64,000 bases of DNA from Burkholderia sp. SRS-W-2-2016 (GTDB lineage: Bacteria > Pseudomonadota > Gammaproteobacteria > Burkholderiales > Burkholderiaceae), in NCBI RefSeq assembly GCF_001931485.1, contig NZ_MSDV01000060.1, positions 50,556 through 114,555 on the forward strand. The letters are read 5' to 3'. This document shows, piece by piece, positions 17,365 through 27,214 of the stretch; positions within the stretch are counted from its first letter, which is position 1, and the number at the start of each line of letters is the position of its first letter. The notes under the pieces were generated by a model. It worked only from the letters and a program-made list of their open reading frames with translations, was not told the DNA's origin and did no database searches. A program made the translations under genes and the position numbers.

Positions 17365-20300
17365 ATGAATAAGGCTTATCGCTGCATCTGGAATAGATCG
17401 TTAAATGCGTGGGTTGCGGTGTCCGAACTTGTTGCGCGCAGCGGCAAGTCTAAATCGGGTAGCGATACCATTGCCGCTAGCGCGCGTATCGGGCGTGTTT
17501 TCGTCAGAAAGCCGATCGCCGCGGCGGCCGCCCAGATTGCACTGCTGGCGACCGCGCCGTTTGCATCGGCGCAGGTGGTAATTCCGGCGGGAACCGATAT
17601 CGGCACTTATCTCAATGCCGGCACGAACTGGTCCGCCTCCGCATATGGCTTTACGCTCAATTCCAATTCGACATGGAATAACCCCGTATTGTTGAATACG
17701 GCCGCTCATTCCACGCTGGAGCTCGACGGCAATGGCAATACCGTAACGCGCAGCGGTAGTTACGTATTCAACCTGACTGGCGCGGTCAATAATAATTCCA
17801 TTACGCTTTCAAATCTGAATGTCGGACAAAGCGCTAATTCGGCGTATGCGATTTTCTACGACTACGGCGGCGCGCATACGTCGAATATCAACCTGAACAA
17901 CGTCACGTTCAACGGCTTGCGGGGCGGTTTCGGCAACGTGTTCTATCTGAACGGCACGACCGGCAGCACGTATATGAACGTGAATGCCGGCAATGGGGCC
18001 GATGGCGTCACGTTCTCGAACAACGTATCGACCGGCGACGGCGGCGGCGTGATCTCGATGTACGCCGGCAACATGACGTTAAACGGCGACTACACGTTCG
18101 ACTCGAACACCACCGACAACCACGGCGGCGCCATCGCGATGTACCAGAACAACGGTGTGATGACGTTCAACGGCAACACCGTATTCAACAACAACTCCGC
18201 GATATACCGCTTCGGCGGCGCGATCGACATCTGGGGCGGCGCGTCCACGCTCACGTTCAACGGCGACACCACGTTCACCGGCAACCACGTCGTCAGCGCG
18301 CAGACCGGCGTCACCAATCCGCGCGGCGGCGCGATCAATATCGGCTACCTCGACCCCGGCTCGAGCGGGTCGGTTGTGCAGTTCAACGCTCCCGTGCTGT
18401 TCGACGGCAACTATGTCGTCTCGACCGGCGCGGGCGGCTCCGCGTACGGCGGCGCGCTCAGCGCGTTCGGCAACGGCGCGTCGTACAACTACCGCTACAT
18501 CTTCAACGACGCCGCGATCTTCCAGAACAACTACGCGATCAAGGCAGGCAGCGGCGCCGGCGAAGGCTCGGGCGGCGCGATCTACTACGATTCGGCCGCG
18601 GCGCTGGTGAGCCTGCAATCGGGCACCCAGTTCCTCAACAACTACGCGTCCACTAACGGCGGCGCGATCTATCTGCAGTCCGGCACGGTCGCGCTGAACG
18701 CGCTGACGGACAACATCGTGTTCCAGGGCAATGAACAGGGTGTCCAGTTCGACTCGTCCTACCAGCCGGTCGCGGGCACCGGCACGCCGAATGCGATCTA
18801 TCTCGGTTCGTCGGGCACGCTGAGTCTGAATACCGCGGCCGGCAATCAGATCCTGTTCTACGATCCGCTCGGCTCGATCGCGGGCTCGACGGTCACGGTC
18901 AACAAGACCGGCGACGGCGACGTGGTTTTCCACGGCGACAACGGCGCGACCACGAATTACGATTCGGCGATTCAGGCCAATACATCGGTGCAGGGCGGTA
19001 ACTTCGTGCTGGCCGACGGCGTCAATTACGGCAGCAAATCGGGCGGCACCTTCACGATCACCACCGGCACCGATAGCTCCGGCAACAGCACCGCGGGCAC
19101 GCTGCTGGGCAACGACGGAACGAGCGTGCGCGCGCAGACGCTGAACCTGCAAAGCGGCGGCACGATCGACGTCGCCGGCGGCCTCTTCACGCTCGACGCG
19201 AACAACATCAACGTCAGCGACGGCGGCCAGATTTCGGGCAGCGGTACGCTCGCGGCCACCAGCAACATCAACCTTAACGGCAATGCACTGGCCACCGTCG
19301 AAGCCGGCAACACGCTGAACGTAACGGGCCTGCTGGCCGGCAGCGGCGGTCTCACCGCGCAGGGCGGCGGCACGCTCGAACTGTCGAACGGCGCGAACAG
19401 CTATACCGGCGCGACCGTGGTCGCGAGCGACGCCACGCTGCTCGGCACTGTCGCCAATGCGTTTTCGGGCAGCGGCACCGTTGCAGTCGACGGCACGCTG
19501 GACCTGAGCCAGAACAACCTCGACCAGACCGCGAACGGCCTGTCCGGCATCGGTTCGGTGCTGCTCGGCACGGCTGACCTGACTTCCGGCGGCAGCGCCA
19601 CCACCACGTTCTCGGGCGTGATCGACGGCTCGGGCGCCCTGAACAAAACCGGCACCAGTACGCTGACGCTCGCCGGCACCAACACCTACACGGGCGGCAC
19701 GACGATCTCGGGCGGCACGCTGGGCGCAACCAGCGGCAGCGCGCTCGGCAGCGGCGCGATTGCCAATAGCGGAACCCTGCAGCTCGACTTCGCGAACGAC
19801 AGCACGCTGGCCAACCAGATCAACGGCTCGGGCACGCTGCTGAAGACCGGCGCGGGCACCGCGACGCTGACCGCGGCAAACTCCGACGCGGGCACGGTCA
19901 ACGTCACGGGCGGCACGCTCGCGTTCGAGCAGAACGGCGTGTTCACGGTGTCCGATAGCCTGACCACCGGCAGCGGCGCGGCGACCACGCTCGGCGTCGA
20001 CTCCCAGCTCGAGATCGCCAACGCGCTCACGCAGCAGGCCGACTCGGTGCTCAGCGTGAACGTCAGCAGCCAGAACGGACCGCTGATCACGGCCGATACC
20101 GCATCGCTCGGCGGCACGCTGAACGTGTCGGGTTTTAGCGCCGCGCAGCCGGGTTCGGCCAGCGAGGTGACGGACTCGACGATTACCGTGATCAGTACGA
20201 CGAACGGTATCAGCGGCGACTTCTCGTCGGTGAGCGTGGGCGGCGCGACGAGCCCGGTCGATTATCTGTCGGTCGCGACGCAGAAAAGCGCGGACAACCT

Positions 20301-23300
20301 CAGCTACGGCGTCGGCCTTGGCCTGACGTGGAACGCTGGCGCGACCGAAGGCAACGGCGCGTTCACACTGACGGATGCGTCGGAGGCGTTCAATCTCGAC
20401 GTCGCGTTGTCCGACCAGGCGGCGTCGGCCACCGGCTGGAACGGCGCGGATCTGACCAAGAACGGCGCCGGCACGCTGACGCTGTCGCAGCAGAACACCT
20501 ACACGGGGGCGACCACGGTCAACGGCGGCACGCTCGCTACCGGCATCGACAATGCGTTCGCCGACAGTTCGAGCGTAACGATCGCCAGCGGCGCGACGCT
20601 CGCGTTGAACGGCCATTCGCAGACGGCCAACGAGTTGTCGGGCGCGGGCTCTGTGGACCTCGGTTCATCGGCTGACGCGGTGCTGACGGCCAATAACGCG
20701 TCCGATCTGACGCTGTCCGGCGAGATCACGGGCGCGGGCAGCCTGACCAAGACCGGCGCGGGCGAACTGACGTTGACCGGTATCAACAGCTACAGCGGCG
20801 GCACCACGATCGCGGACGGCGCGCTCGTCGCGACCAGCGCGAGCGCGCTCGGCACCGGCGCGATCACCAACAACGCGGCGCTGCAACTCGACTTCGCCGA
20901 CAGCGGCGCGTTGTCCGGCAACCTGTCGGGCACCGGCAGCCTCACGAAGACCGGGGCCGGCACCGCGACGCTGAATGCGGCGACGAGCGCGGGCGCGGTA
21001 TCGGTCGACGCCGGCACGCTGCAACTGAGCCAGAGCGGCGCGTTCGCCGTGACCGACTACACGACGCAAAGCGGCGCGACCACGACGATCGACGGCGCGT
21101 CGCAACTCGCGGCGAGCGGCACCTTCACGCAGGCGGCCGATTCGACGCTGAACATTCTGGTGGGCGCAAACGCGCCGGTCGTCAGCGCGGCTAGCGCGAA
21201 TCTGGACGGCGCGCTGCACGTTACCGGCTTCTCGACGCCTGAGCCCGCATCGGCGAGCGCGCTGACCGGTTCCGTGTTCAACGTGATTCAAACCGCCAAC
21301 GGCATCACCGGCGACTTCACATCGGTCGACCTCGGCGGCGCGGCCAGCACCGTCGACTATCTGACGCTCGCCGCGCAGAAGAGCGCGGATAACCTGAGCT
21401 ACGGCGTCGGCTTCGGCCTGAAGTGGGAGGCGGGCGCAACCGACGGCAACGGCAGCTTCACGCTCGCGAACGCAACCGAAACCTTCAACGCCGACACGGT
21501 GCTGTCCGACCAGGCCGCGTCGGCCACCGGCTGGAACGGCACGGACCTGACCAAGAACGGCGCCGGCACGCTGACGCTATCGGCGCAAAACACCTACACC
21601 GGCGCCACCACCGTGAACGGCGGCACGCTCGCCACCGGCATCGACAACGCGTTTGCCGACAGCTCGGCGGTGACGGTCAACAGCGGCGCGACGCTGGCGT
21701 TGAACGACTTCTCACAGACCGCGAACAACCTGGCGGGCGAAGGTGCGGTGAACCTGGGTTCGTCGGCGCAGACCGTGCTGACGGCCAATAACAGCTTGGA
21801 TACGACGTTCGCGGGCACGATCGACGGCGCGGGCAGCGTCACGAAGACCGGCGCCGCCACGCTGACGCTCGGTGCGGCCAACAGCTACGCGGGCGGCACC
21901 ACGATCGCCGACGGCACGCTGGTCGGCTCGGCGGCGAGCTTCGGCTCGGGCGCGATCGTCAACGACGGCGCGCTGGTGATCGACCAGTCGAGCGCCGCCA
22001 CTTTCGCGAATGCGATCAACGGCACCGGCAGCCTGACCAAAACCGGCTCGGGCTCGCTCAATCTGACCGGCGACAGCAACCTGTCCGGCGCGACCACCGT
22101 GCAGAACGGCCTGCTCAGCGTGAACGGTTACCTCGGCAATTCGGCGGTGACCGTGCAGAACAATGCGACGCTCGGCGGCAACGGCACGCTCGGCCAGACG
22201 AGCATCGAGTCGGGCGGCACGATCTCGCCGGGCAACTCGATCGGCACGCTGCACGTGAACGGTGACTTCTCGCAGGCCGCCGGCTCGACCTACCAGGTGC
22301 AGGTCGATCCGTCGAACAACACCACCGACCAGATCGTCGTGAACGGCGCGGCGACGATCGATCCGGGCGCGGTGCTCAATGTCGAGAAGATCGCGCCGGG
22401 CGTGTATCCGCTCAACGCGCAGTACACGGTGTTGAGCGCAACCGACGGCGTGACCGGCGCCTACTCGCTGAGCGGCGATCTGAACGGCGCGTTCTACGGG
22501 CTGACCGGTGTGTACGACGCGAACAACGTCTACCTGAAGTCGGTAAAGATCCGCAACTTCGTCGATGCCGCCAACACGCGCAACGAAATCGCCACCGCGG
22601 CTGCGTTGCAGACGCTGCCCGACGGCAACGCGATGAAGGACGCGGTCAGCATGCAGAGCAACGACGAAAACGCGCGTCTCGCGTTCAACCAGTTGTCGGG
22701 CGAGCTGCACGCGTCGGTCAAGACCGCGTTGATCGAAGACAGCCGCTATATCCGCGACACCGCGATCAGCCGCGTGCGGCAGAGCTTCTGCGCGGCGGGC
22801 GGTGATGGCGGCATCGCGACGGCGGGCGGCGCCAACGCCGGCTGCTCGGCTCGCGAAACGGAGCCGGCGGTGTGGGCGCGTGCGTTCGGTGCGTGGGGCG
22901 ACACCGGTAGCGACGGCAATGCCGCGCGTCTGAGCAGCACCACCGGCGGTTTCCTCATCGGCACGGACACGCTCGTTGGCGAACGTTGGCGAGTCGGCGC
23001 GCTGGCCGGTTACAGCCATAGCGACCTCAATGTAGACGACCGCAATTCGTCGGCCAGCAGCAATAACTATCACCTCGGCGTTTATGGCGGCACGCAGTTG
23101 GGCAACCTGGGCTTGCGAAGCGGTGCGGCGGTGTCCTGGCATTCGCTCGACACCGGCCGTTCGCCGTCGTTCGTCGGCTATTCCGACAGTCTGAGCGGCG
23201 GTTATAACGCCCGCACCGCGCAGGTGTTCGGCGACGTCGGCTACAGCTTCAAACTGCCGGCCGCGACGATCGAGCCGTTCGTCAACCTGGCCTATGTGAA

Positions 23301-23685
23301 TCTGCACAACAGCGGGTTCAATGAACAGGGCGGCGCGGCGGCGTTGGCCGGCAAGTCGGGCAACACCAACACCGCGTTCTCGACGGTGGGTGTGCGCGGC
23401 TCGACCGACCTCGCGCTCGGCGGCAAGACGAAGGTCACGCTGAACGGCACGCTCGCATGGCAGCGCGCGTTCGGCAGCACCGTGCCCGAGTCGACGCTCG
23501 CGTTTGCCGGCAGCGATCCGTTCACCGTCGCCGGTGTGCCGATTGCGCGCAATGCGGCGCTGGTGCAGGCGGGTGTGGACTTCAAGGTGAGCGACGCGAC
23601 CACGCTCGGCTTGAACTACGCCGGCAAGTTCGGCGGCGGCAACACGAGCCAGACCGTGCAGGGCACGTTCAAGATGAAGTTCTAA
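17365..23685 (+). CDS. giant type V autotransporter with ESPR signal, Pmp-like and PATR repeats
   Basis: 2106 residues from the ATG at 17365 (AGG upstream). The N-terminus MNKAYRCIWN...WVAVSELVARSGK is an extended signal peptide region, followed by the hydrophobic core and ALLATAPFASAQ. Residues about 200-480 hold many GGAI/GGAL and F-x-x-N motifs resembling chlamydial Pmp proteins. Residues about 670-1650 hold passenger-associated repeats (SLTKTGAGTLTL, NTYTGATTVNGGTL) built from a roughly 365-residue module present nearly three times. The final 270 residues form the beta-barrel, starting near VWARAFGAWGDTG and ending in aromatic Phe (GTFKMKF). It is expected on the cell surface as an adhesin or biofilm factor; the ligand is unknown. 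Confidence 0.93.
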   Translation: MNKAYRCIWNRSLNAWVAVSELVARSGKSKSGSDTIAASARIGRVFVRKPIAAAAAQIALLATAPFASAQVVIPAGTDIGTYLNAGTNWSASAYGFTLNSNSTWNNPVLLNTAAHSTLELDGNGNTVTRSGSYVFNLTGAVNNNSITLSNLNVGQSANSAYAIFYDYGGAHTSNINLNNVTFNGLRGGFGNVFYLNGTTGSTYMNVNAGNGADGVTFSNNVSTGDGGGVISMYAGNMTLNGDYTFDSNTTDNHGGAIAMYQNNGVMTFNGNTVFNNNSAIYRFGGAIDIWGGASTLTFNGDTTFTGNHVVSAQTGVTNPRGGAINIGYLDPGSSGSVVQFNAPVLFDGNYVVSTGAGGSAYGGALSAFGNGASYNYRYIFNDAAIFQNNYAIKAGSGAGEGSGGAIYYDSAAALVSLQSGTQFLNNYASTNGGAIYLQSGTVALNALTDNIVFQGNEQGVQFDSSYQPVAGTGTPNAIYLGSSGTLSLNTAAGNQILFYDPLGSIAGSTVTVNKTGDGDVVFHGDNGATTNYDSAIQANTSVQGGNFVLADGVNYGSKSGGTFTITTGTDSSGNSTAGTLLGNDGTSVRAQTLNLQSGGTIDVAGGLFTLDANNINVSDGGQISGSGTLAATSNINLNGNALATVEAGNTLNVTGLLAGSGGLTAQGGGTLELSNGANSYTGATVVASDATLLGTVANAFSGSGTVAVDGTLDLSQNNLDQTANGLSGIGSVLLGTADLTSGGSATTTFSGVIDGSGALNKTGTSTLTLAGTNTYTGGTTISGGTLGATSGSALGSGAIANSGTLQLDFANDSTLANQINGSGTLLKTGAGTATLTAANSDAGTVNVTGGTLAFEQNGVFTVSDSLTTGSGAATTLGVDSQLEIANALTQQADSVLSVNVSSQNGPLITADTASLGGTLNVSGFSAAQPGSASEVTDSTITVISTTNGISGDFSSVSVGGATSPVDYLSVATQKSADNLSYGVGLGLTWNAGATEGNGAFTLTDASEAFNLDVALSDQAASATGWNGADLTKNGAGTLTLSQQNTYTGATTVNGGTLATGIDNAFADSSSVTIASGATLALNGHSQTANELSGAGSVDLGSSADAVLTANNASDLTLSGEITGAGSLTKTGAGELTLTGINSYSGGTTIADGALVATSASALGTGAITNNAALQLDFADSGALSGNLSGTGSLTKTGAGTATLNAATSAGAVSVDAGTLQLSQSGAFAVTDYTTQSGATTTIDGASQLAASGTFTQAADSTLNILVGANAPVVSAASANLDGALHVTGFSTPEPASASALTGSVFNVIQTANGITGDFTSVDLGGAASTVDYLTLAAQKSADNLSYGVGFGLKWEAGATDGNGSFTLANATETFNADTVLSDQAASATGWNGTDLTKNGAGTLTLSAQNTYTGATTVNGGTLATGIDNAFADSSAVTVNSGATLALNDFSQTANNLAGEGAVNLGSSAQTVLTANNSLDTTFAGTIDGAGSVTKTGAATLTLGAANSYAGGTTIADGTLVGSAASFGSGAIVNDGALVIDQSSAATFANAINGTGSLTKTGSGSLNLTGDSNLSGATTVQNGLLSVNGYLGNSAVTVQNNATLGGNGTLGQTSIESGGTISPGNSIGTLHVNGDFSQAAGSTYQVQVDPSNNTTDQIVVNGAATIDPGAVLNVEKIAPGVYPLNAQYTVLSATDGVTGAYSLSGDLNGAFYGLTGVYDANNVYLKSVKIRNFVDAANTRNEIATAAALQTLPDGNAMKDAVSMQSNDENARLAFNQLSGELHASVKTALIEDSRYIRDTAISRVRQSFCAAGGDGGIATAGGANAGCSARETEPAVWARAFGAWGDTGSDGNAARLSSTTGGFLIGTDTLVGERWRVGALAGYSHSDLNVDDRNSSASSNNYHLGVYGGTQLGNLGLRSGAAVSWHSLDTGRSPSFVGYSDSLSGGYNARTAQVFGDVGYSFKLPAATIEPFVNLAYVNLHNSGFNEQGGAAALAGKSGNTNTAFSTVGVRGSTDLALGGKTKVTLNGTLAWQRAFGSTVPESTLAFAGSDPFTVAGVPIARNAALVQAGVDFKVSDATTLGLNYAGKFGGGNTSQTVQGTFKMKF
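20281..22070 (+). repeat. intragenic duplication, period 1095 bases
   Basis: The segment starting CAGAAAAGCGCGGACAACCT at 20281 recurs at 21376, a shift of 1095 bases (365 codons). The DNA is most similar around 20430-20560 versus 21525-21655. A more diverged earlier copy of the module covers about 19390-20300. Confidence 0.75.
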
Positions 23686-23707
23686 GCAGCGCTTGAGATG
23701 TAACCCG

Positions 23708-23753
23708 CGGGCGACGCAATGCCGATCAGGCATGCGTCGCCCGTTTCTTTTTT
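23708..23753 (+). terminator. rho-independent terminator of the autotransporter gene
   Basis: CGGGCGACGCAATGCC-GATCA-GGCATGCGTCGCCCG forms a 16-base stem with one mismatch, followed by TTTCTTTTTT. It lies 22 bases after the stop, before the convergent porin. Confidence 0.85.
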
Positions 23754-23782
23754 GGGCGTGCCGCGAGCGGTGCAGGCCTCGT

Positions 23783-24874
23783 TCAGAACGTATGGCGGAT
23801 GCCGACGTTCACGCCCGCGGTTGTGCCGGTCGGCAGATTCAGCGCATTGTTGACCGACAGCCCGGTATGCATGCCGCCGTGATTGGTCACGAAGCCGACC
23901 TGCGCATAGGTGACCGTTGCTTTGGACAACGAATAGGTGAGCCCGCTCGACGCGAGAATCGAATTGTTCGAGCCGTCGTTCGCGTCGCGCGTGACCCAGA
24001 TACCCGCATCGATATTCAGCGCCGGCGTGATGCCGTAGCTCGCGCCGCCCGAGTACACGCGATTGTTGAACGAACCGGCGACCTTGTATTGCGTGTACGA
24101 CGCTTTCAACGTGAGGTTGTCGAACGAGTAGCGCGCGCCGAGCGTGCGTCCCCAGAACGCGACCACGCTCGGAATCGCGATCGATGCCGCGCTGCCGCCC
24201 GCGTTGCCGCTGTACAGCCCGCCATCGAGCGTCAGGCCGCCGAAGTGATAGCGCAGGCTCGCCGAGTACTGACGCCCCGCCTGGAAGTTGCCGGCGGCGC
24301 CGCCGAACGCGAACATGCCGCTCGCCTGCAAGCCGCCGATTTCCGGCGACGTGTACGAGATCCCGTTCGGGTTGAACAGGCCGGTCACGTACACGTTGTT
24401 CAGATAGGTGATGAGACCGCTGCCGAAGTAGCCCATCTCGCGCGGATCGGCGTCGTAGATCGCGAGGAAGAACGGCGAGAACTGCAAGCCGGCCTTGACG
24501 TTACCGTAGCGGCCATCGATACCGACCCACGCCTGGCGGCCGAACAGATTGCCGTTCGAGTTGTCGAACGAACCGTTGGCCACGCTGAAGCCGCTTTCGA
24601 GCATGAAGATCGCGCGCATGCCGCCGCCCAGATCTTCCACGCCGCGCATCCCGAAGCGCGAGCCGGACAGCCCGCTATCGGTGAACGAGTATTGATGACC
24701 GGCATTCTGGCCGGTCGCCGCGTTGAGCGTTTTACTCGTATAAAGCAGCGATCCATCGACGATCCCGAACAGCGTGACGCTGCTTTGGGCCTCGGCATGC
24801 GGGGCCGCGCCCAGCGCACATGCACCCACCAGACCAAGAATGGCTCCCACCCTGTTGCGATGACTTGCCGGCAT
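23783..24874 (-). CDS. Gram-negative trimeric porin
   Basis: 363 residues, ATG at 24874 with AAGGAGACAGC upstream. A signal peptide ends near APHAEA, and the mature chain starts QSSVTLFGIVDGSLLYTS, the standard beta-proteobacterial porin opening. Conserved segments include SRFGMRGVEDLGGGMRAIF, QAWVGIDGRYGNVKAGLQ and the C-terminal strand GVNVGIRHTF ending in Phe. It gives passive diffusion across the outer membrane. It is convergent with the autotransporter. Two sequences like the IclR operator lie 300-450 bases upstream, which may link it to the acyl-CoA/liv cluster. Confidence 0.93.
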   Translation of the reverse strand: MPASHRNRVGAILGLVGACALGAAPHAEAQSSVTLFGIVDGSLLYTSKTLNAATGQNAGHQYSFTDSGLSGSRFGMRGVEDLGGGMRAIFMLESGFSVANGSFDNSNGNLFGRQAWVGIDGRYGNVKAGLQFSPFFLAIYDADPREMGYFGSGLITYLNNVYVTGLFNPNGISYTSPEIGGLQASGMFAFGGAAGNFQAGRQYSASLRYHFGGLTLDGGLYSGNAGGSAASIAIPSVVAFWGRTLGARYSFDNLTLKASYTQYKVAGSFNNRVYSGGASYGITPALNIDAGIWVTRDANDGSNNSILASSGLTYSLSKATVTYAQVGFVTNHGGMHTGLSVNNALNLPTGTTAGVNVGIRHTF

Positions 24875-25178
24875 GCTGCTGTCTCCTTGTTTTTACGTTA
24901 TTGGATAAACGGCGAAACAGGTGCTGTGCTGCGGGGCGGTTTCGCTGGGCAATGAGCTTCCCTCGCAATCGGATAAGGAATGCGAAATATCGATCGATTG
25001 ACGAGGGGGCCGCAGATCGAACGCGCTTCTTGTAGGTGTGCTGATCTCCTGATCACAGATGACGCGCGCGCTCGGCACTGCGAATGCGCCGCAGCGAATC
25101 AAGCCGTTTGCACGCGAAGTGCAGGGCGAAATTTCGCACGATCGTTCGGACTATGTCAACGAGGGAAACCGACCGAAA

Positions 25179-25193
25179 AACTGCAATGCAGGC
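25179..25193. promoter_or_regulatory. IclR-type operator candidate upstream of the porin
   Basis: AACTGCAATGCAGGC keeps the perfect 11-base core CTGCA-A-TGCAG of the site at 16807. It lies about 305 bases upstream of the porin start. Confidence 0.4.
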
Positions 25194-25312
25194 CAAAATA
25201 GGGAAAACACCTAAATCGCGCGCGGCGTTTTATAGACCGGGTAAGTGGCTGTAATGAATTAAGAAATATGGAATCTACCGATTTGAAATGCTTATTCCCG
25301 TGCTCTCGCATA

Positions 25313-25327
25313 TTCTGCATAGCGGAA
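25313..25327. promoter_or_regulatory. IclR-type operator candidate between porin and DUF4148 gene
   Basis: TTCTGCATAGCGGAA matches TTCTGCATTGCAGAA at 13 of 15 positions with intact outer arms. It lies 217 bases before the DUF4148 start and 439 bases before the porin start. Confidence 0.45.
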
Positions 25328-25543
25328 TTCACTCACAATGCGACGTCGTGACTGAAAAGCACGTGGCGTGCAGCCGACCAAGCCTTCGCAACAGGCTTCG
25401 AAAGCGCTATCCCAATTCCGCGTATTTGCCTGTAAGCTGCCAGAGACGGATTCGCGAGGGTGGCTACGTTGATCCGTTATGGTGCATTCGCTTTACAGCT
25501 GGACTACAACTTATTACCAATTCATTGCAAGGGATAATCAGTT

Positions 25544-25843
25544 ATGAAGAGCTTCGCTATCAAACGAATCATGCTTGGGATTTCGGCTGCCGCATTCATG
25601 GCCGGTACGATCCCGCTCGCCTGCGCGCAAGGCACCGATGCCGCCGCGCCGGCCGCAAGCGCCGCGAAGCCCTCCAAGGCCGAGCTTAAGGCCGAACACA
25701 AGGCCGCTCGCAAACAGGCTCGCGCGAAGAAGAACGCCGAGTTGAAGAAGCTCGAAGACGCGGGCTACCAGCCGGCGGCTAACGATCCGAACTACCCGAA
25801 CAAGCTGCAGGAAGCGCAGAAGAAGGTCGGCGCAAGCCAGTAA
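25544..25843 (+). CDS. small secreted DUF4148-like protein
   Basis: 99 residues with AAGGGAT about 9 bases upstream. The signal peptide (MKSFAIKRIMLGISAAAFMA ... PLACAQ) is followed by a very Lys/Ala-rich helix (residues about 42-68) and the C-terminal block LEDAGYQPAANDPNYPNKLQ, which matches the DUF4148 signature common in Burkholderia periplasmic peptides. Function is unknown. It is monocistronic with a terminator just after it. Confidence 0.88.
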   Translation: MKSFAIKRIMLGISAAAFMAGTIPLACAQGTDAAAPAASAAKPSKAELKAEHKAARKQARAKKNAELKKLEDAGYQPAANDPNYPNKLQEAQKKVGASQ

Positions 25844-25856
25844 GCGCGCTCGGCAG

Positions 25857-25900
25857 ACCCGGCGCAACGCATCGGTCATCGAGCGGGCGCCGGGTGTTTT
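25857..25900 (+). terminator. terminator after the DUF4148 gene
   Basis: ACCCGGCGC (25857-25865) pairs with GCGCCGGGT (25887-25895), a 9-base stem with a 21-base loop, then GTTTT. It begins 14 bases after the stop. Confidence 0.6.
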
Positions 25901-26089
25901 CACTGCCTTCATGATGCTGTCATCCCAGTCGAAATTCCCGGTCGAATTCCGGCCCGCTTCGCCCCCTCCCGTACGCAGATAAAAACACGATTGCTTCTCG
26001 CTCACCCCATGTTTTAGGGCCTTTCGTGCCGCGGTTTTCGAATCGGTTACGCTGAGCCGTGAACAACGCGACCCGAACCGCACGAGATC

Positions 26090-27214
26090 ATGGCAACGAA
26101 GCATGAAGTCAGGCGCTACAAGGCGAATCTCTCCGACGAACTGCACAGCGCCGCCCTCTACGAGACGCTCGCGAGCGTCGAACCCGATCAGTCCCGCAAG
26201 CAGGTTTATCAGGACCTCGCGCAGTCCGAGCATAGTCACGCGCAGGTGTGGGCCGACAAGCTGAAGGCCCACGGCGTGCAGCCGAAGGGTCACGGACACG
26301 CGGTGAAAACGCGCCTGATGAAAGGCCTCGTGCGCGTGTTCGGCGCGAACTTCGTGTTGCCGACGCTCGCCGCGGCCGAATACGCGGACCGCAATAAATA
26401 TCGAGGCCAACGCGACGCGGGCCGCATGTCGGCCGACGAACATCATCACGCGGCCGTGGTGCAGACGCTGGCCGGCGGCGATCCGACTTTCGCCCCGGGC
26501 GCGCGCATCGCCGTGGCCGAGTCGTGGCACAAGAGCGCCGCGTCGGGCAACGATCTGCGCGCCGCGGTGCTCGGCGCGAACGACGGTCTCGTGTCGAACT
26601 TCTGCCTGATCATGGGCGTGGCGGGCGCGGGCACCGGCAACCAGACGATCCTGTTGACCGGCCTCGCCGGACTGATCGCCGGCGCCTGTTCGATGGCGCT
26701 CGGCGAATGGCTGTCGGTCACCAATGCGCGCGAACTGGCGAGCACGCAGATTGCCAAGGAGGCCGAAGAAATCGACGAACAGCCGGAAGCCGAGGAGCAT
26801 GAACTCGCGCTGATCTATCGCGCGAAAGGGCTCGACGCGAACGAGGCGAAACGCGTCGCCGCGCAGATGATGCGCAACAGGGACAAAGCTCTCGACACGC
26901 TCACGCGCGAAGAACTCGGCCTCGATCCGGCCGAGCTCGGCGGCAATCCGTGGTCGGCGGCGGGTGTGTCGTTCTGCCTGTTCTCGCTCGGCGCGATCTT
27001 TCCGGTGCTGCCGTTTCTGTGGAGCCAGGGCGTCAGCGCGATCGTTCAGTGCGTGGTGCTCAGCATGCTGGCGCTCGCGTCGATCGGCGTGTTCACGTCG
27101 TTGTTCAATGGCCGCGGCGCGGCTTTTTCCGCGTTGCGGCAAATCGTGATCGGCCTGATCGCGGCGGGCTTTACGTTCGGGGTCGGGCGCTTGCTGGGGG
27201 TGTCGATTTCGTGA
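26090..27214 (+). CDS. membrane-bound ferritin-like / VIT1-CCC1 metal transporter (MbfA-like)
   Basis: 374 residues. Residues about 7-150 form a rubrerythrin-like four-helix domain with candidate metal ligands Glu17, Glu25, Glu47 and His50 (SDELHSA, LYETL, QSEHSH). Residues about 155-374 form the VIT/CCC1 membrane domain (AAVLGANDGLVSNFCLIMGV, GACSMALGEWLSVTNARE) with about five membrane helices. In the characterised relative MbfA this fusion exports iron and protects against peroxide. Neighbouring genes do not share its role. The start ATG has no strong ribosome binding site. Confidence 0.9.
   Translation: MATKHEVRRYKANLSDELHSAALYETLASVEPDQSRKQVYQDLAQSEHSHAQVWADKLKAHGVQPKGHGHAVKTRLMKGLVRVFGANFVLPTLAAAEYADRNKYRGQRDAGRMSADEHHHAAVVQTLAGGDPTFAPGARIAVAESWHKSAASGNDLRAAVLGANDGLVSNFCLIMGVAGAGTGNQTILLTGLAGLIAGACSMALGEWLSVTNARELASTQIAKEAEEIDEQPEAEEHELALIYRAKGLDANEAKRVAAQMMRNRDKALDTLTREELGLDPAELGGNPWSAAGVSFCLFSLGAIFPVLPFLWSQGVSAIVQCVVLSMLALASIGVFTSLFNGRGAAFSALRQIVIGLIAAGFTFGVGRLLGVSIS

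Larger units (their letters stand above)
24875..25543. other. intergenic region between porin and DUF4148 gene
   Basis: 669 bases with no credible gene. It includes two IclR-type palindrome matches (25179-25193 and 25313-25327), listed separately. The part from 25190 to 25300 is AT-rich and probably carries promoters, but no clear -35/-10 pair was found. Confidence 0.5.

Noticed and set aside
18079..20616. 845-codon minus-strand open frame inside the autotransporter
   Set aside because: Antisense to repeated GC-rich passenger sequence; product is Arg/Ala/Val-rich without domains.
21712..23733. 673-codon minus-strand open frame opposite the autotransporter barrel
   Set aside because: Same antisense artefact; the plus strand encodes a recognisable beta-barrel.
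25288..25689. 133-codon plus-strand frame overlapping the DUF4148 gene
   Set aside because: It runs out of frame into a well-supported signal-peptide gene and lacks coding character.
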